NCBI RefSeq assembly: GCF_031585635.1
Contig: NZ_CP134198.1
Location: forward strand, 124,001-188,000
Direction of reading: 5' to 3'
Source of the DNA: Paraburkholderia sp. FT54
Lineage (GTDB): Bacteria > Pseudomonadota > Gammaproteobacteria > Burkholderiales > Burkholderiaceae
Length of the DNA: 64,000 nt
Made by a program: the position numbers and the translations under genes. This document shows positions 16,936 through 24,081 of the stretch, piece after piece. Below the pieces are notes generated by a model. It was not told the origin of the DNA. It did not search any database and worked only from the letters and a program-made list of their open reading frames with translations. The first letter of the stretch is position 1. Each line of letters begins with the position of its first letter.

Positions 16936-16951
16936 AGCAACGGCTATGCCA
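16936..16951 (-). promoter_or_regulatory. sigma-54-type promoter of the amide transporter/formamidase operon
   Basis: The minus strand reads TGGCATAGCCGTTGCT, which has GG-N10-GC spacing and matches the TGGCAC-N5-TTGCW consensus except at the sixth position. Transcription would start near 16925, about 44 bases before the first leader hairpin. A TGCACC half-site of NtrC type occurs about 140 bases upstream (17062-17067), but a full NtrC palindrome was not found. A similar element precedes the other operon at 22182-22197. Confidence 0.6.
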
Positions 16952-17138
16952 GTTTGCGCCACACGATACGTGCGGTTCTTCGATCCTTTGCGATCCCCAA
17001 AGGGAAGTGGGATCACTCACATTTCACACTGAGCAAAAGGGCTATGTGAATGATCTGCGCATGCACCAGCCGCGCACCATTTCGCGTCACAGCACGCCAT
17101 TGGTGCGACGTTGCACAGGCAACTAACATTCGATACCT

Positions 17139-17500
17139 TTAGGAAAGCTCATCCGGCGTGGGCGTCTTGCCGTAGCACCATCGACCCTGATGTTCGCGCT
17201 CGTTGTTGTGCTGGTCAAGCCATGCGTTACGATCGGTCTGCAGCGCGTCGACCGATGGGTCGAACTTCTTGCGAAGCGCAACCCGACGATAGAACTCGTT
17301 GAGCATGGTCTTGTGCAGGCGCTCAACGATGCCGATGGTTTGCGGAGAACGCGCTTTGGTGCGGGTGTGATCGATGTTCTCGACGGCCAGATACAGCTCG
17401 TATTCGTGGTATTCGGGGTTGCCGCTGTACTCGGTGCCCCGGTCGGTCAGCACGCGAGAGTGGAATACCATAGCTGTCGAAGAACGGGACGACGCGCTCG
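17139..17500 (-). pseudogene. IS481-family transposase C-terminal fragment, frameshifted
   Basis: Carries the second half of an IS481 transposase: VVPFFDSYGIPL in one frame, then after a shift near 17458 VLTDRGTEYSGNPEYHEYEL with the second catalytic Asp, SPQTIGIVERLHKTML with the catalytic Glu, and the end NNEREHQGRWCYGKTP. It belongs to a different IS481 subgroup from the intact element at 8302-9487. The 5' half is missing and an IS110 scrap abuts it. Confidence 0.82.
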
Positions 17501-17580
17501 AACTCAGTCGCGCTGCCTCCGACGGAGATGACGGCAGTTGCAATTATGGGGCCGACACCACGGATTTTTCTCAGCCGCTG
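17497..17580 (-). pseudogene. IS110-family transposase scrap
   Basis: About 28 codons reading QRLRKIRGVGPIIATAVISV followed by GGSATEFE, the helix-hairpin-helix region of the IS116/IS110/IS902 C-terminal domain. It is fused at its 3' side to the IS481 fragment and at its 5' side to unrelated coding remnants, so the junctions mark past recombination or insertion events. Confidence 0.7.
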
Positions 17581-17800
17581 GCTTGGAGCGGATGAGCGGC
17601 TGCATGATCGCTTCGCGAAACTCGGGCAATGGGCGTTCAAGTAGATGCAGCAGCGCGAGCGAGAACTGGTTGATGCGCACATCGTTGTATTCCCAGTACG
17701 TGCCCGGGGTCTGCAGCGGCCGCGGCTCCCTTCCGCCAAACAGCGCCTTCGTCCCCGCGCAGTCCTGGCTGACTGATCTGACTCTGGTCAATATGCAGTG
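17581..17800 (-). pseudogene. fragment of a serine hydrolase (beta-lactamase-like) gene
   Basis: The minus strand reads LQTPGTYWEYNDVRINQFSL and then ALLHLLERPLPEFREAIMQP, which resembles the YxN-motif region of class-C beta-lactamase-related serine hydrolases (PGT-W-YNDVR). Neither the catalytic SxxK N-terminal side nor the C-terminus is present. The identification is from pattern memory and rests on one block. Confidence 0.45.
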
Positions 17801-17961
17801 AGACCCGCCTGCAATGCGCGGTGATCAATGGTGATATGGCGACTAGGCTCACGGCCTATTGGGCGCGCGTTGATTGGATACCGGAGAACGTCGCCCGCTT
17901 TCCCGAACTCCTGCAGTGAGCGCCATAAGCGGAACCGCACCTTTTCAACAGTTCCTTCAGC

Positions 17962-17999
17962 GATCTGCGAGGAAGGGCGCTTGCCCTCCTTCGCAGATC
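17962..17999 (-). terminator. stem-loop after the permease operon
   Basis: An inverted repeat of 17 positions (GATCTGCGAGGAAGGGC and its near complement, about 15 of 17 paired) with a 4-base loop lies 34 bases beyond the NCS1 permease stop. There is no T run after it in the minus direction, so it may act as a processing or weak termination signal for the minus-strand operon. Confidence 0.5.
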
Positions 18000-18033
18000 A
18001 TCGCAAGCCCGCCGCATCGGCGACCGTGCACGC

Positions 18034-19350
18034 TCAGATCGATTGATTGAGCGCAGCGCGCTGAGTGCGACCGCGCCCGAGCACCGCGTATGTCACGCCG
18101 CTTATCACTATCCCGATCAGCGCTTCGCCGTATTCCGGTACCCACATGTGCACGATGACCGCCGCGATCGAACCCAGCGCCCATGCTGCGAATGCCTTGC
18201 CATGGAACGGTTCCGCGTCGTCGACCCGGCCCGCGTTGCCGAAGAACAACTGGTCCATGATCATCACGGCGCCAATCGGCGGCACGAACATGCCGAGCAT
18301 GCTGAGCCAGTACGGGAACAGACTCCAGACGCCCGCAACCGCGGCCAGGCCGCCGATCAGGCCCAGCACCAGCGTCATCACGCGCATGCGGCTGCCGAAC
18401 AGGTGGCTGTAGCCCACTGCGCCGTTATAGAGGCAGTGCGCGCAGACCGAACCCAGGTTGACAAACACGAATATCAGCGCCAATACCGACACCACCGGCC
18501 CGTGGCCGCTCAGGAGCGGCAGGAAGTCACCGCCGTTTTGCGTCGGGTTGACCGCGGCGCCAGCCGCCACGACGACTGCGCCGAACAGAAATGCAATGGA
18601 GTTGGCCACGGGGAAGGCAGAGAACGAAGCGATTACACCGTCCCGTCCATTTTTCGACCAACGCGTGAAGTCCGCCGTCATGGTGCCGGCGTCCGCGAAG
18701 GTTGCAATGACAAGCGTGACTGCGCTACCGAAGCTCATTGTCCTTGCGGTGCCGGTGTACGTCATGATGCTGGAAAGGCCATGCTCTCCCGCGGCGAATC
18801 CCACGGCCACCAGACCCATGATAATAAAGAAGGGCACCGCGATCAGGCCGACCACGGAGAGCGCTTTGATGCCAAGGAACGTGATGAAGGTATAGAGCAC
18901 CATCGCGAAAACGATGACGGCTGTCGCGTTCCAGCCGAACGCGGTATGCACGGTTGCACCGGTCAGCCCGGTCTGGAACGCGTACCATCCGACCACGACA
19001 GTTGAGAGAAAGCCGCTTGCGACGGCATAGCCTTTGGTGCCGAAGGTCGCCTTGGCCTGCATGCCGAAGTTGAGCCCGGTGGAACCCGCGATATGACTGA
19101 GGGCGCCCACGTAGAGAAACAGCACGAAGTTGCCAATCAGGATGGCGAGCACGGCATGGATGAAACCCAGGTTGAGCGTGATGATGCCGCCGAACACTGC
19201 CTGTGTCAGCACCATCGGGAATCCAAACCATACGGCTGCTACTGACCTCAACGATTGTCGTCTGGGGAGTGGAACCGGTTCGTGTTCGAACTCTTCGGCA
19301 AGGCTGTTGTGTTGGGCGGTTGCAGCGCCAGGCGTGACAGAGTGATTCAT
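18034..19350 (-). CDS. NCS1-family nucleobase/cytosine-type permease
   Basis: Inner-membrane symporter of 438 aa with about 12 hydrophobic segments. The start is set at MNHSVTPGA because TCAGGAGA precedes it; an earlier ATG has no ribosome-binding site. Typical CodB/PurP features are WFGFPMVLTQAVFGGIITLN near the N-terminus, the AFQTGLTGATVH segment, TADFTRWSKNGRDGV and the C-terminal PPIGAVMIMDQLFF. Family members import cytosine, purines, allantoin, hydantoins or thiamine. It is the third gene of an operon with an amidase and an alpha/beta hydrolase, so uptake of an amide-ring compound is likely; the substrate is not determined. Confidence 0.88.
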   Translation of the reverse strand: MNHSVTPGAATAQHNSLAEEFEHEPVPLPRRQSLRSVAAVWFGFPMVLTQAVFGGIITLNLGFIHAVLAILIGNFVLFLYVGALSHIAGSTGLNFGMQAKATFGTKGYAVASGFLSTVVVGWYAFQTGLTGATVHTAFGWNATAVIVFAMVLYTFITFLGIKALSVVGLIAVPFFIIMGLVAVGFAAGEHGLSSIMTYTGTARTMSFGSAVTLVIATFADAGTMTADFTRWSKNGRDGVIASFSAFPVANSIAFLFGAVVVAAGAAVNPTQNGGDFLPLLSGHGPVVSVLALIFVFVNLGSVCAHCLYNGAVGYSHLFGSRMRVMTLVLGLIGGLAAVAGVWSLFPYWLSMLGMFVPPIGAVMIMDQLFFGNAGRVDDAEPFHGKAFAAWALGSIAAVIVHMWVPEYGEALIGIVISGVTYAVLGRGRTQRAALNQSI

Positions 19351-19417
19351 GCAATTCTCCTGAAGGGGATGTGCGGGAAACATCAAGGATCAGACATAAA
19401 CGGCAGGACGACGAACA

Positions 19418-20887
19418 TCAGGTTCCTGCGGCCGGATGTGCAATCAGGTTGGCGACGACGGGAGGCTGGACATGGCGCCACGGCTGCGCGGCTTCGAATG
19501 CGGCGGCGGCACGCAGCACGGTGGCGTCGGCGAGATGGCGACCGATGATCTGCATGCCAACCGGCAAGCCGTCGCTCGTAAAACCGGCGGGTACGGATGC
19601 GGCTGGTTGACCGGTCATGTTTAGCGGGAACGTGAAGGCGAGCCACTGGGTCGTTGAGACCATCCGGCCTTCGATTTTTTCCGGACCTTGAATATGCACG
19701 GGGAAGGGCGGCACAGCGAGCGTCGGCGTCAGGATCAGGTCGTAGTCGCGCATAAAGCGCCACATCGTGTTGGTCACTTCCTTGCGCTTCAGGTTGGCGT
19801 TGGTGAAGTCCTCGGCGGTCCATGGATGCATGATCATTTCCACCAGATGCCGGGACATGCGGTCGCCGTGCTGCTCGACGATTTTGCGCATGCCGACGAG
19901 GTCGGTCTCCTGCGCGACCAGCGCCCAGAAAGCCGCGAAGGGATCGGTGAAACCCGGATGCGCTATCTCGACCGTGCAGCCCAGTTCCTGTTCGAAGACC
20001 TTGACAGCCCGGCCAACCACCTCGCGCACTTCCGGGTCGACTGGTGCATAGCCCCAATCCGGGCTGTAGGCCACGCGCAAACCCCGGATGCCGCCATGCG
20101 GCGCTTCTTTCCAGTCGAAGTCGGCGGCGGGAAGGGACAACCGGTCACGCTCGTCGGGGCCTGAGATGACGGACAGCATCAGCGCTGCGTCTGCGACGGT
20201 GCGCGTGAGCGGACCAATGTGTTCGAGCGATTCCCAGCCCGAGAATCCCGGATACAGTTCGTCGCGGCAGCCCGGATAGAGCGGCACGCGTCCCATTGAC
20301 GCCTTCATGCCGAAGATGCCGCTATGAGCGGCCGGAATGCGCACCGAACCGCCGCCGTCACTGCCGAGCGCGATCGGACACATGCCCGATACCACCGCCG
20401 CGGCCGAACCGGCGCTCGATCCTCCGGGGGTCATCGCCAGATTCCAGGGATTCCTGGTAGTTTCGAAAATCGGGTTATGGCCGACGCCGCTATAGCCGAA
20501 CTCGGGTACGTTGGTTTTGCCGATGACGATCGCGCCGGCCTGCTTCATGCGTTCGACGGCAACGTCGTCTTCGTCCGCGATAAAGTTCTCATAGGCGGGC
20601 GCGCCGCCTGTCATGCGAATGCCCGCGGCGGAGATGAGGTCCTTGATCCCGAACGGCACGCCGGCGAGCGGACCCGGATCGCCCCCAGCCATCACGATGC
20701 GCTCGACTGCCTTGGCCTGCTCGAGCGCCAGTTCTGGCGTTGCGGTACAAAATGCATGCACGGACGGTTCTAGCGCGTCCATACGCGCTAGAGCGGCCTT
20801 GACCACGTCAATCGCGGACAGCTCTCGGGTCCGGACCGCATGCGCGATCCGGACGGCATCCAGGTTCGACAGTTCGTCGTTTGTCAA
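19418..20887 (-). CDS. amidase (amidase-signature family)
   Basis: Amidohydrolase of 489 aa with Lys82 (VPFGIKDLI), the serine loop TPGGSSAGSAAAV around 154-166 and nucleophile Ser181 in GSDGGGSVRIPAA. The sequence suggests the hydantoinase-independent aliphatic/aryl amidase group rather than GatA. It is the second gene of the operon whose leader carries the second antiterminator-like element. It is the third amidase-signature enzyme within 20 kb; the three are too diverged to be recent duplicates. Confidence 0.88.
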   Translation of the reverse strand: MTNDELSNLDAVRIAHAVRTRELSAIDVVKAALARMDALEPSVHAFCTATPELALEQAKAVERIVMAGGDPGPLAGVPFGIKDLISAAGIRMTGGAPAYENFIADEDDVAVERMKQAGAIVIGKTNVPEFGYSGVGHNPIFETTRNPWNLAMTPGGSSAGSAAAVVSGMCPIALGSDGGGSVRIPAAHSGIFGMKASMGRVPLYPGCRDELYPGFSGWESLEHIGPLTRTVADAALMLSVISGPDERDRLSLPAADFDWKEAPHGGIRGLRVAYSPDWGYAPVDPEVREVVGRAVKVFEQELGCTVEIAHPGFTDPFAAFWALVAQETDLVGMRKIVEQHGDRMSRHLVEMIMHPWTAEDFTNANLKRKEVTNTMWRFMRDYDLILTPTLAVPPFPVHIQGPEKIEGRMVSTTQWLAFTFPLNMTGQPAASVPAGFTSDGLPVGMQIIGRHLADATVLRAAAAFEAAQPWRHVQPPVVANLIAHPAAGT

Positions 20888-20970
20888 AATGAAAGCTCCT
20901 TTTAATATTGCGTAGTAGAACTAATGTCTTAGTGACCCACTGACCGTGGGGCCATCGGGCGATCGTGAGC

Positions 20971-21999
20971 CTAACGTTCCAGCAGGTCGACCAGCGCCGC
21001 GTTGACGAATTTGGCGTCGACAGGATTGAGACCTGCGCCGCCTGCCTGATGGCCCCAGATCGACGGAATGGGTCGGTATTCGGCATTGGGCATCTTCGAT
21101 ACCTCGTACTGGCTATCTTCGGGCGGAAAGTACAAGTCGGTTTGTCCTGGCATGACGATGGTTTTTGCCGTGATGCTCGAAAGCGCGAGGTCGAAATCGC
21201 CGTTGTAAAGCGGGTTGGCGCTGATGTCGCCGTGTTGCCAGGTCCACAGCATGGCGAGCAGGTCGTTGGCATCGCTTTCCAGAAAGCCACCTTCCCAGAA
21301 CGTCACGAGGAAGTCCTCCAGCGACGCATATCCAAGCGCCGTGATCGCCAGCTTCTCGCGATAAAACGCCTGCGAAAAGCCCCAGCCCGCATAGACGCGG
21401 CCCATCGCGCGCAGGCCACGCGCAGGCGGCTTGTCGTAAAAGCCTTCTTTCCATTCTGCATCCGCGGTGAGCGCCGCCTTGACGCCCTCGAGGAAAACGA
21501 AGTTGTGCGGCGAACACCGCGCCGAGCCGCACGAGGGCAGCATGCGCTTCACCATGTCTGGATACATCGAGCCCCAGTGGTATGCCTGCAATGCACCCAT
21601 CGACCAGCCGGTGACGAGTTCAAGCGTCTCGATGCCGAAAGTTTCGGTGACGAGCCGGTGCTGCAGCTTGACGTTGTCATACGCTGTCACATGCGGAAAG
21701 CGGGCCTGGTTGTAGGGCGGCGGGGTATTGCTTGGGGAGCTGGACAAGCCGTTGCCGAGCATGTCCGGAACGATGATGAAGTAGCGTGCGGGGTCGAGCG
21801 CCAGGCCGGGGCCGATCAGCCATTCGTTGTCGGCATGCTGGCCGCCGTACCAGGTCGGATAGACGATCGCATTGTCGCGCGCGGCGTTCAGGGTGCCATG
21901 CGTCTTGTAGGCAAGCCTGGCGCCACGTAGTGTCGCGCCGGATTGCAGCACAACATTGCCCATTTCGGCAATTTCGAACGTATCTGGTTCTTTCGTCAT
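20971..21999 (-). CDS. alpha/beta hydrolase of the homoserine O-acetyltransferase (MetX)-like family
   Basis: Protein of 342 aa with the nucleophile elbow TGWSMGALQ (Ser133), Asp288 in GQTDLYF and His317 in IWGHQAGG, a complete catalytic triad. The N-terminal NAIVYPTWYGGQHADNEWLI block is typical of MetX-like hydrolases that accompany catabolic operons rather than of true homoserine acetyltransferase. It is the first gene after the second leader. No strong ribosome-binding site is visible before the ATG, so translation may be weak or RNA-structure dependent. The reaction is unknown. Confidence 0.82.
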   Translation of the reverse strand: MTKEPDTFEIAEMGNVVLQSGATLRGARLAYKTHGTLNAARDNAIVYPTWYGGQHADNEWLIGPGLALDPARYFIIVPDMLGNGLSSSPSNTPPPYNQARFPHVTAYDNVKLQHRLVTETFGIETLELVTGWSMGALQAYHWGSMYPDMVKRMLPSCGSARCSPHNFVFLEGVKAALTADAEWKEGFYDKPPARGLRAMGRVYAGWGFSQAFYREKLAITALGYASLEDFLVTFWEGGFLESDANDLLAMLWTWQHGDISANPLYNGDFDLALSSITAKTIVMPGQTDLYFPPEDSQYEVSKMPNAEYRPIPSIWGHQAGGAGLNPVDAKFVNAALVDLLER

Positions 22000-22027
22000 A
22001 GGTTAAACATTTGCGGAAACGGTAAAC

Positions 22028-22069
22028 AAAAAAAGCCCGTCAACCAGGATCGGCCTGGTTGGCGGGCTT
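22028..22069 (-). terminator. intrinsic terminator in the second operon leader
   Basis: The minus RNA forms a 16-position stem (AAGCCCGCCAACCAGG / CCUGGUUGACGGGCUU, one mismatch) followed by seven U, about 29 bases before the start codon at 21999. Like copy 1 it sits between promoter and first gene and has a single mismatch in the stem. Confidence 0.88.
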
Positions 22070-22110
22070 CATTGGCCGGGGCCTGCACGGACGCCTTTGT
22101 CCGCGCAGGC
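22070..22110 (-). promoter_or_regulatory. ANTAR-type antiterminator leader hairpins (copy 2)
   Basis: The minus RNA has a 12-bp stem (GCCUGCGCGGAC / GUCCGUGCAGGC) closing the same hexaloop AAAGGC as copy 1, although the stem sequence differs at most positions: pairing is kept while the bases change. One G-U pair again pairs only in the minus RNA. Next comes CGGCC-(AAUGAA)-GCCCG, a hexaloop with A1 and G4 on a stem with one mismatch, whose 3' arm GCCCG is also the base of the terminator stem. This matches the two-hairpin ANTAR target motif followed by an overlapping terminator. Confidence 0.7.
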
Positions 22111-22181
22111 AAGTGATCAAGGGATTGCTGCTGTGTTTCAGCGCTTGCTGGATGCATCCGGCAGGCAACGCGAGGCGATGT

Positions 22182-22197
22182 CGCAAATGTCGTGCCT
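22182..22197 (-). promoter_or_regulatory. sigma-54-type promoter of the hydrolase/amidase/permease operon
   Basis: The minus strand reads AGGCACGACATTTGCG, matching GGCACG-N4-TTGC with GG-N10-GC spacing. The start of transcription would be near 22171, some 60 bases before the leader hairpin. Half-sites resembling NtrC boxes (GGTGCA near 22260, TGCACC near 22297) lie at the usual distance of roughly 90-130 bases upstream, but no full palindrome is seen. The 22111-22472 stretch otherwise contains no gene. Confidence 0.65.
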
Positions 22198-22472
22198 GCT
22201 GCCGCGACACGCGGTTAATCACGCATCAAAGCAAGTGCCGGCTTGGGGCGCAGATGGCCGCGGTGCATCTGCTTCGTGACAACGAAGCCGTCGATGTCGT
22301 GCACCACATGCGGGCGAACGCGCACCACGCACTTGCACGCGATATGAAAATGCACTGTGAGCGCCGCTAACGCCTGATGGGCTCTGATGTGATGGACGAC
22401 TCCCGCTAGACGGCGAGAGATTCATGCCAAAGTGGACGGGTCATGATGTCCACGGCAAAAGGAGCGTTCATC

Positions 22473-22685
22473 ATGAAGATAGCAACTGTTGGACTGGATC
22501 TGGCCAAAAATGTGTTCCAGCTTCACGCAGTGGATCCGCAAGGCCACCTTGTTGCGCGCAAGCAGTTGAGACGCACGGAAGTACTCCGGTATTTCGCGAA
22601 GCTCGAACCGTGCGTAGTCGGCATGGAAGCGTGTGGGTCGTCGCACTACTGGGGCCGGGGGCTCGCAAAGCGAGGGCACACTGAA
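22473..22685 (+). pseudogene. IS110 (IS1111-type) transposase N-terminal fragment
   Basis: The first 70 codons of a DEDD transposase: MKIATVGLDLAKNVFQLHAV with the first catalytic Asp, and CVVGMEACGSSHYWGRGLAK with the Glu. After KRGHT the family sequence is lost and the frame soon stops. The rest of the transposase is absent. It is a different copy from the intact element at 47108-48178. Confidence 0.85.
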
Positions 22686-22944
22686 CCGCACCGGGTTCCC
22701 CGGAACGGTTCAGACAGGTGAAATGTTCGGGCAGAACTTCGCTGTCTGCCGCCCAGCAATTTTTACTTTCACGCTCGATCAAGATTGATCGACGATGGTT
22801 CAGCCTATGTCGACGGCAGTCGGCCAGTATGGAGTGGACGCTGCCACGCTCAGCGAGTGCCGAGGGACAGGTCGTCCGGGTGATAGCGGGAGAAGACAGC
22901 GATCGGCGCTTGAGTATGTCAGCCACCGAGTGCAGAGATCCCGG

Positions 22945-23412
22945 CTATGGCCGCGTCAAGAGCCGGAGAATGCGTGGATCCTGGCGCACTTCAATGGCCA
23001 TGCTGATTTCAATGCGCGCAGCGTCTTCATGGGCGGGATTCAGGATGTAGTTGAAGGCGAATGGCATCACCGCGCTTGGTACCCGCAGAAGTGCAGAGGT
23101 GGCCTGCGTGAGCCACTCGGTCCCGGCTGCCTGCGTCCAGGCCTGGTCGTCACGCCAATCGGGCGGATACGCATCCTCTCCAATTTCTGCGATCGTGACA
23201 CCATCGCTCACTTCGACCTTCAGCAGCTGATAGGTATCCGGCAGATCTGCGGTGCTGCTTATTTCCTGATGTACCAGCGTTTCAAGGAGGGCGCCCGCAG
23301 GATGCTCCGCGAGATAGACCACAGGTTGTCCCGCAAAATGCCACCGCCCGGGTGCACGAAGGCCGCCGACTCCTTTCAGATCGGCATAGTTACTGATTCT
23401 CCACAGGACCAT
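22945..23412 (-). CDS. RES-domain toxin of a toxin-antitoxin pair
   Basis: Protein of 155 aa with the RES domain start LWRISNYADLKGVGGLRAPG and RWHFAGQPVVYLAEHPAGAL, including the Arg, Tyr/Glu and Ser positions that define these NAD-consuming toxins (MbcT/ParT/Xre-RES group). The start codon shares one base with the stop of the preceding Xre-type gene (TGATG), the usual antitoxin-first arrangement. Length is typical. The frame is intact. Confidence 0.9.
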   Translation of the reverse strand: MVLWRISNYADLKGVGGLRAPGRWHFAGQPVVYLAEHPAGALLETLVHQEISSTADLPDTYQLLKVEVSDGVTIAEIGEDAYPPDWRDDQAWTQAAGTEWLTQATSALLRVPSAVMPFAFNYILNPAHEDAARIEISMAIEVRQDPRILRLLTRP

Positions 23413-23867
23413 CAGGCAAAGTATCCTTCGTCGATCTGGATCAGTGCGTCCTCCACCAGACGCGCCCCGTGTTCGGTGCTGGCCATCTCAAGTGCACTGC
23501 GGCCGGCGAACCGCTTTTGCGGGTTCCGTAACCAGTGCATCGCTTTCGCAGCATTTCCGAAGGTCGCTACAGTCCGCGACAGGATGCGTGCCAGCCGAAT
23601 CGCCCGATCGGATTCCTCAGTCGAAAGACGTTCATGCTGTTGACGCCGATGAGTGAGGGTCCGGCGCGGGATGATGAATGCGAGTTCGTCCGCCTTCAGT
23701 CCCTGCGCCGTCAGGCGATCGATCACCTCGACGGCCACGCGTTTGCTGGCCAGCTCGGCGAGATCGGTCTCGTTACGAATGCGTGCGTCAAGCAGTTGCT
23801 CAAGCATTGCCAGCTCCGCCCGACGGGGATTTTGGGCTCCTGTTGGCACAAAGGCGATGGTGGTCAT
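23412..23867 (-). CDS. Xre/MbcA/ParS-type antitoxin
   Basis: Protein of 151 aa. The start MTTIAFVPTGA is chosen because GGGAGCC precedes it; an earlier ATG would run through the operator. The C-terminal half carries the DUF2384 domain (RLARILSRTVATFGNAAKAM and then HWLRNPQKRFAGRSALEMAS), which binds and inhibits RES toxins; the N-terminal part (ELASKRVAVEVIDRL...AFIIPRRTLTHRR) resembles the Xre-like DNA-binding half. It probably represses its own promoter through the palindrome immediately upstream. Confidence 0.9.
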   Translation of the reverse strand: MTTIAFVPTGAQNPRRAELAMLEQLLDARIRNETDLAELASKRVAVEVIDRLTAQGLKADELAFIIPRRTLTHRRQQHERLSTEESDRAIRLARILSRTVATFGNAAKAMHWLRNPQKRFAGRSALEMASTEHGARLVEDALIQIDEGYFA

Positions 23868-23882
23868 CCAAGGCTCCCATTT

Positions 23883-23915
23883 GGCAAAATGCCCATCTAT
23901 TATAGGCATTTTGCC
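23883..23915 (-). promoter_or_regulatory. promoter/operator of the RES-Xre pair
   Basis: A perfect 11-bp inverted repeat GGCAAAATGCC / GGCATTTTGCC separated by 11 bases flanks a TATAAT -10 hexamer of the minus strand (23899-23904), 16 bases before the antitoxin start. An operator centred on the -10 box is what an autorepressing antitoxin would need. No good -35 box is visible. Confidence 0.75.
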
Positions 23916-24081
23916 GGATTTCGGGGCGGGGACCTAAGTTTCTTTGGTGTTGTGTCAATTCAATTTAACATAATTCTATTTATCAACAGAACTGATGGGG
24001 TACGATGCTATAATCTGAACCCGGAAACCAACGTGATCAGGGTTGCGGGCCGCGTGGCGCCAACCGGATAATCAAGCCTCA

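Noticed and set aside
16975..17005. NtrC palindrome upstream of the sigma-54 element
   Set aside because: Only isolated GGTGCA or TGCACC half-sites are seen; no full TGCACC-N5-GGTGCA site, so no activator site is called.
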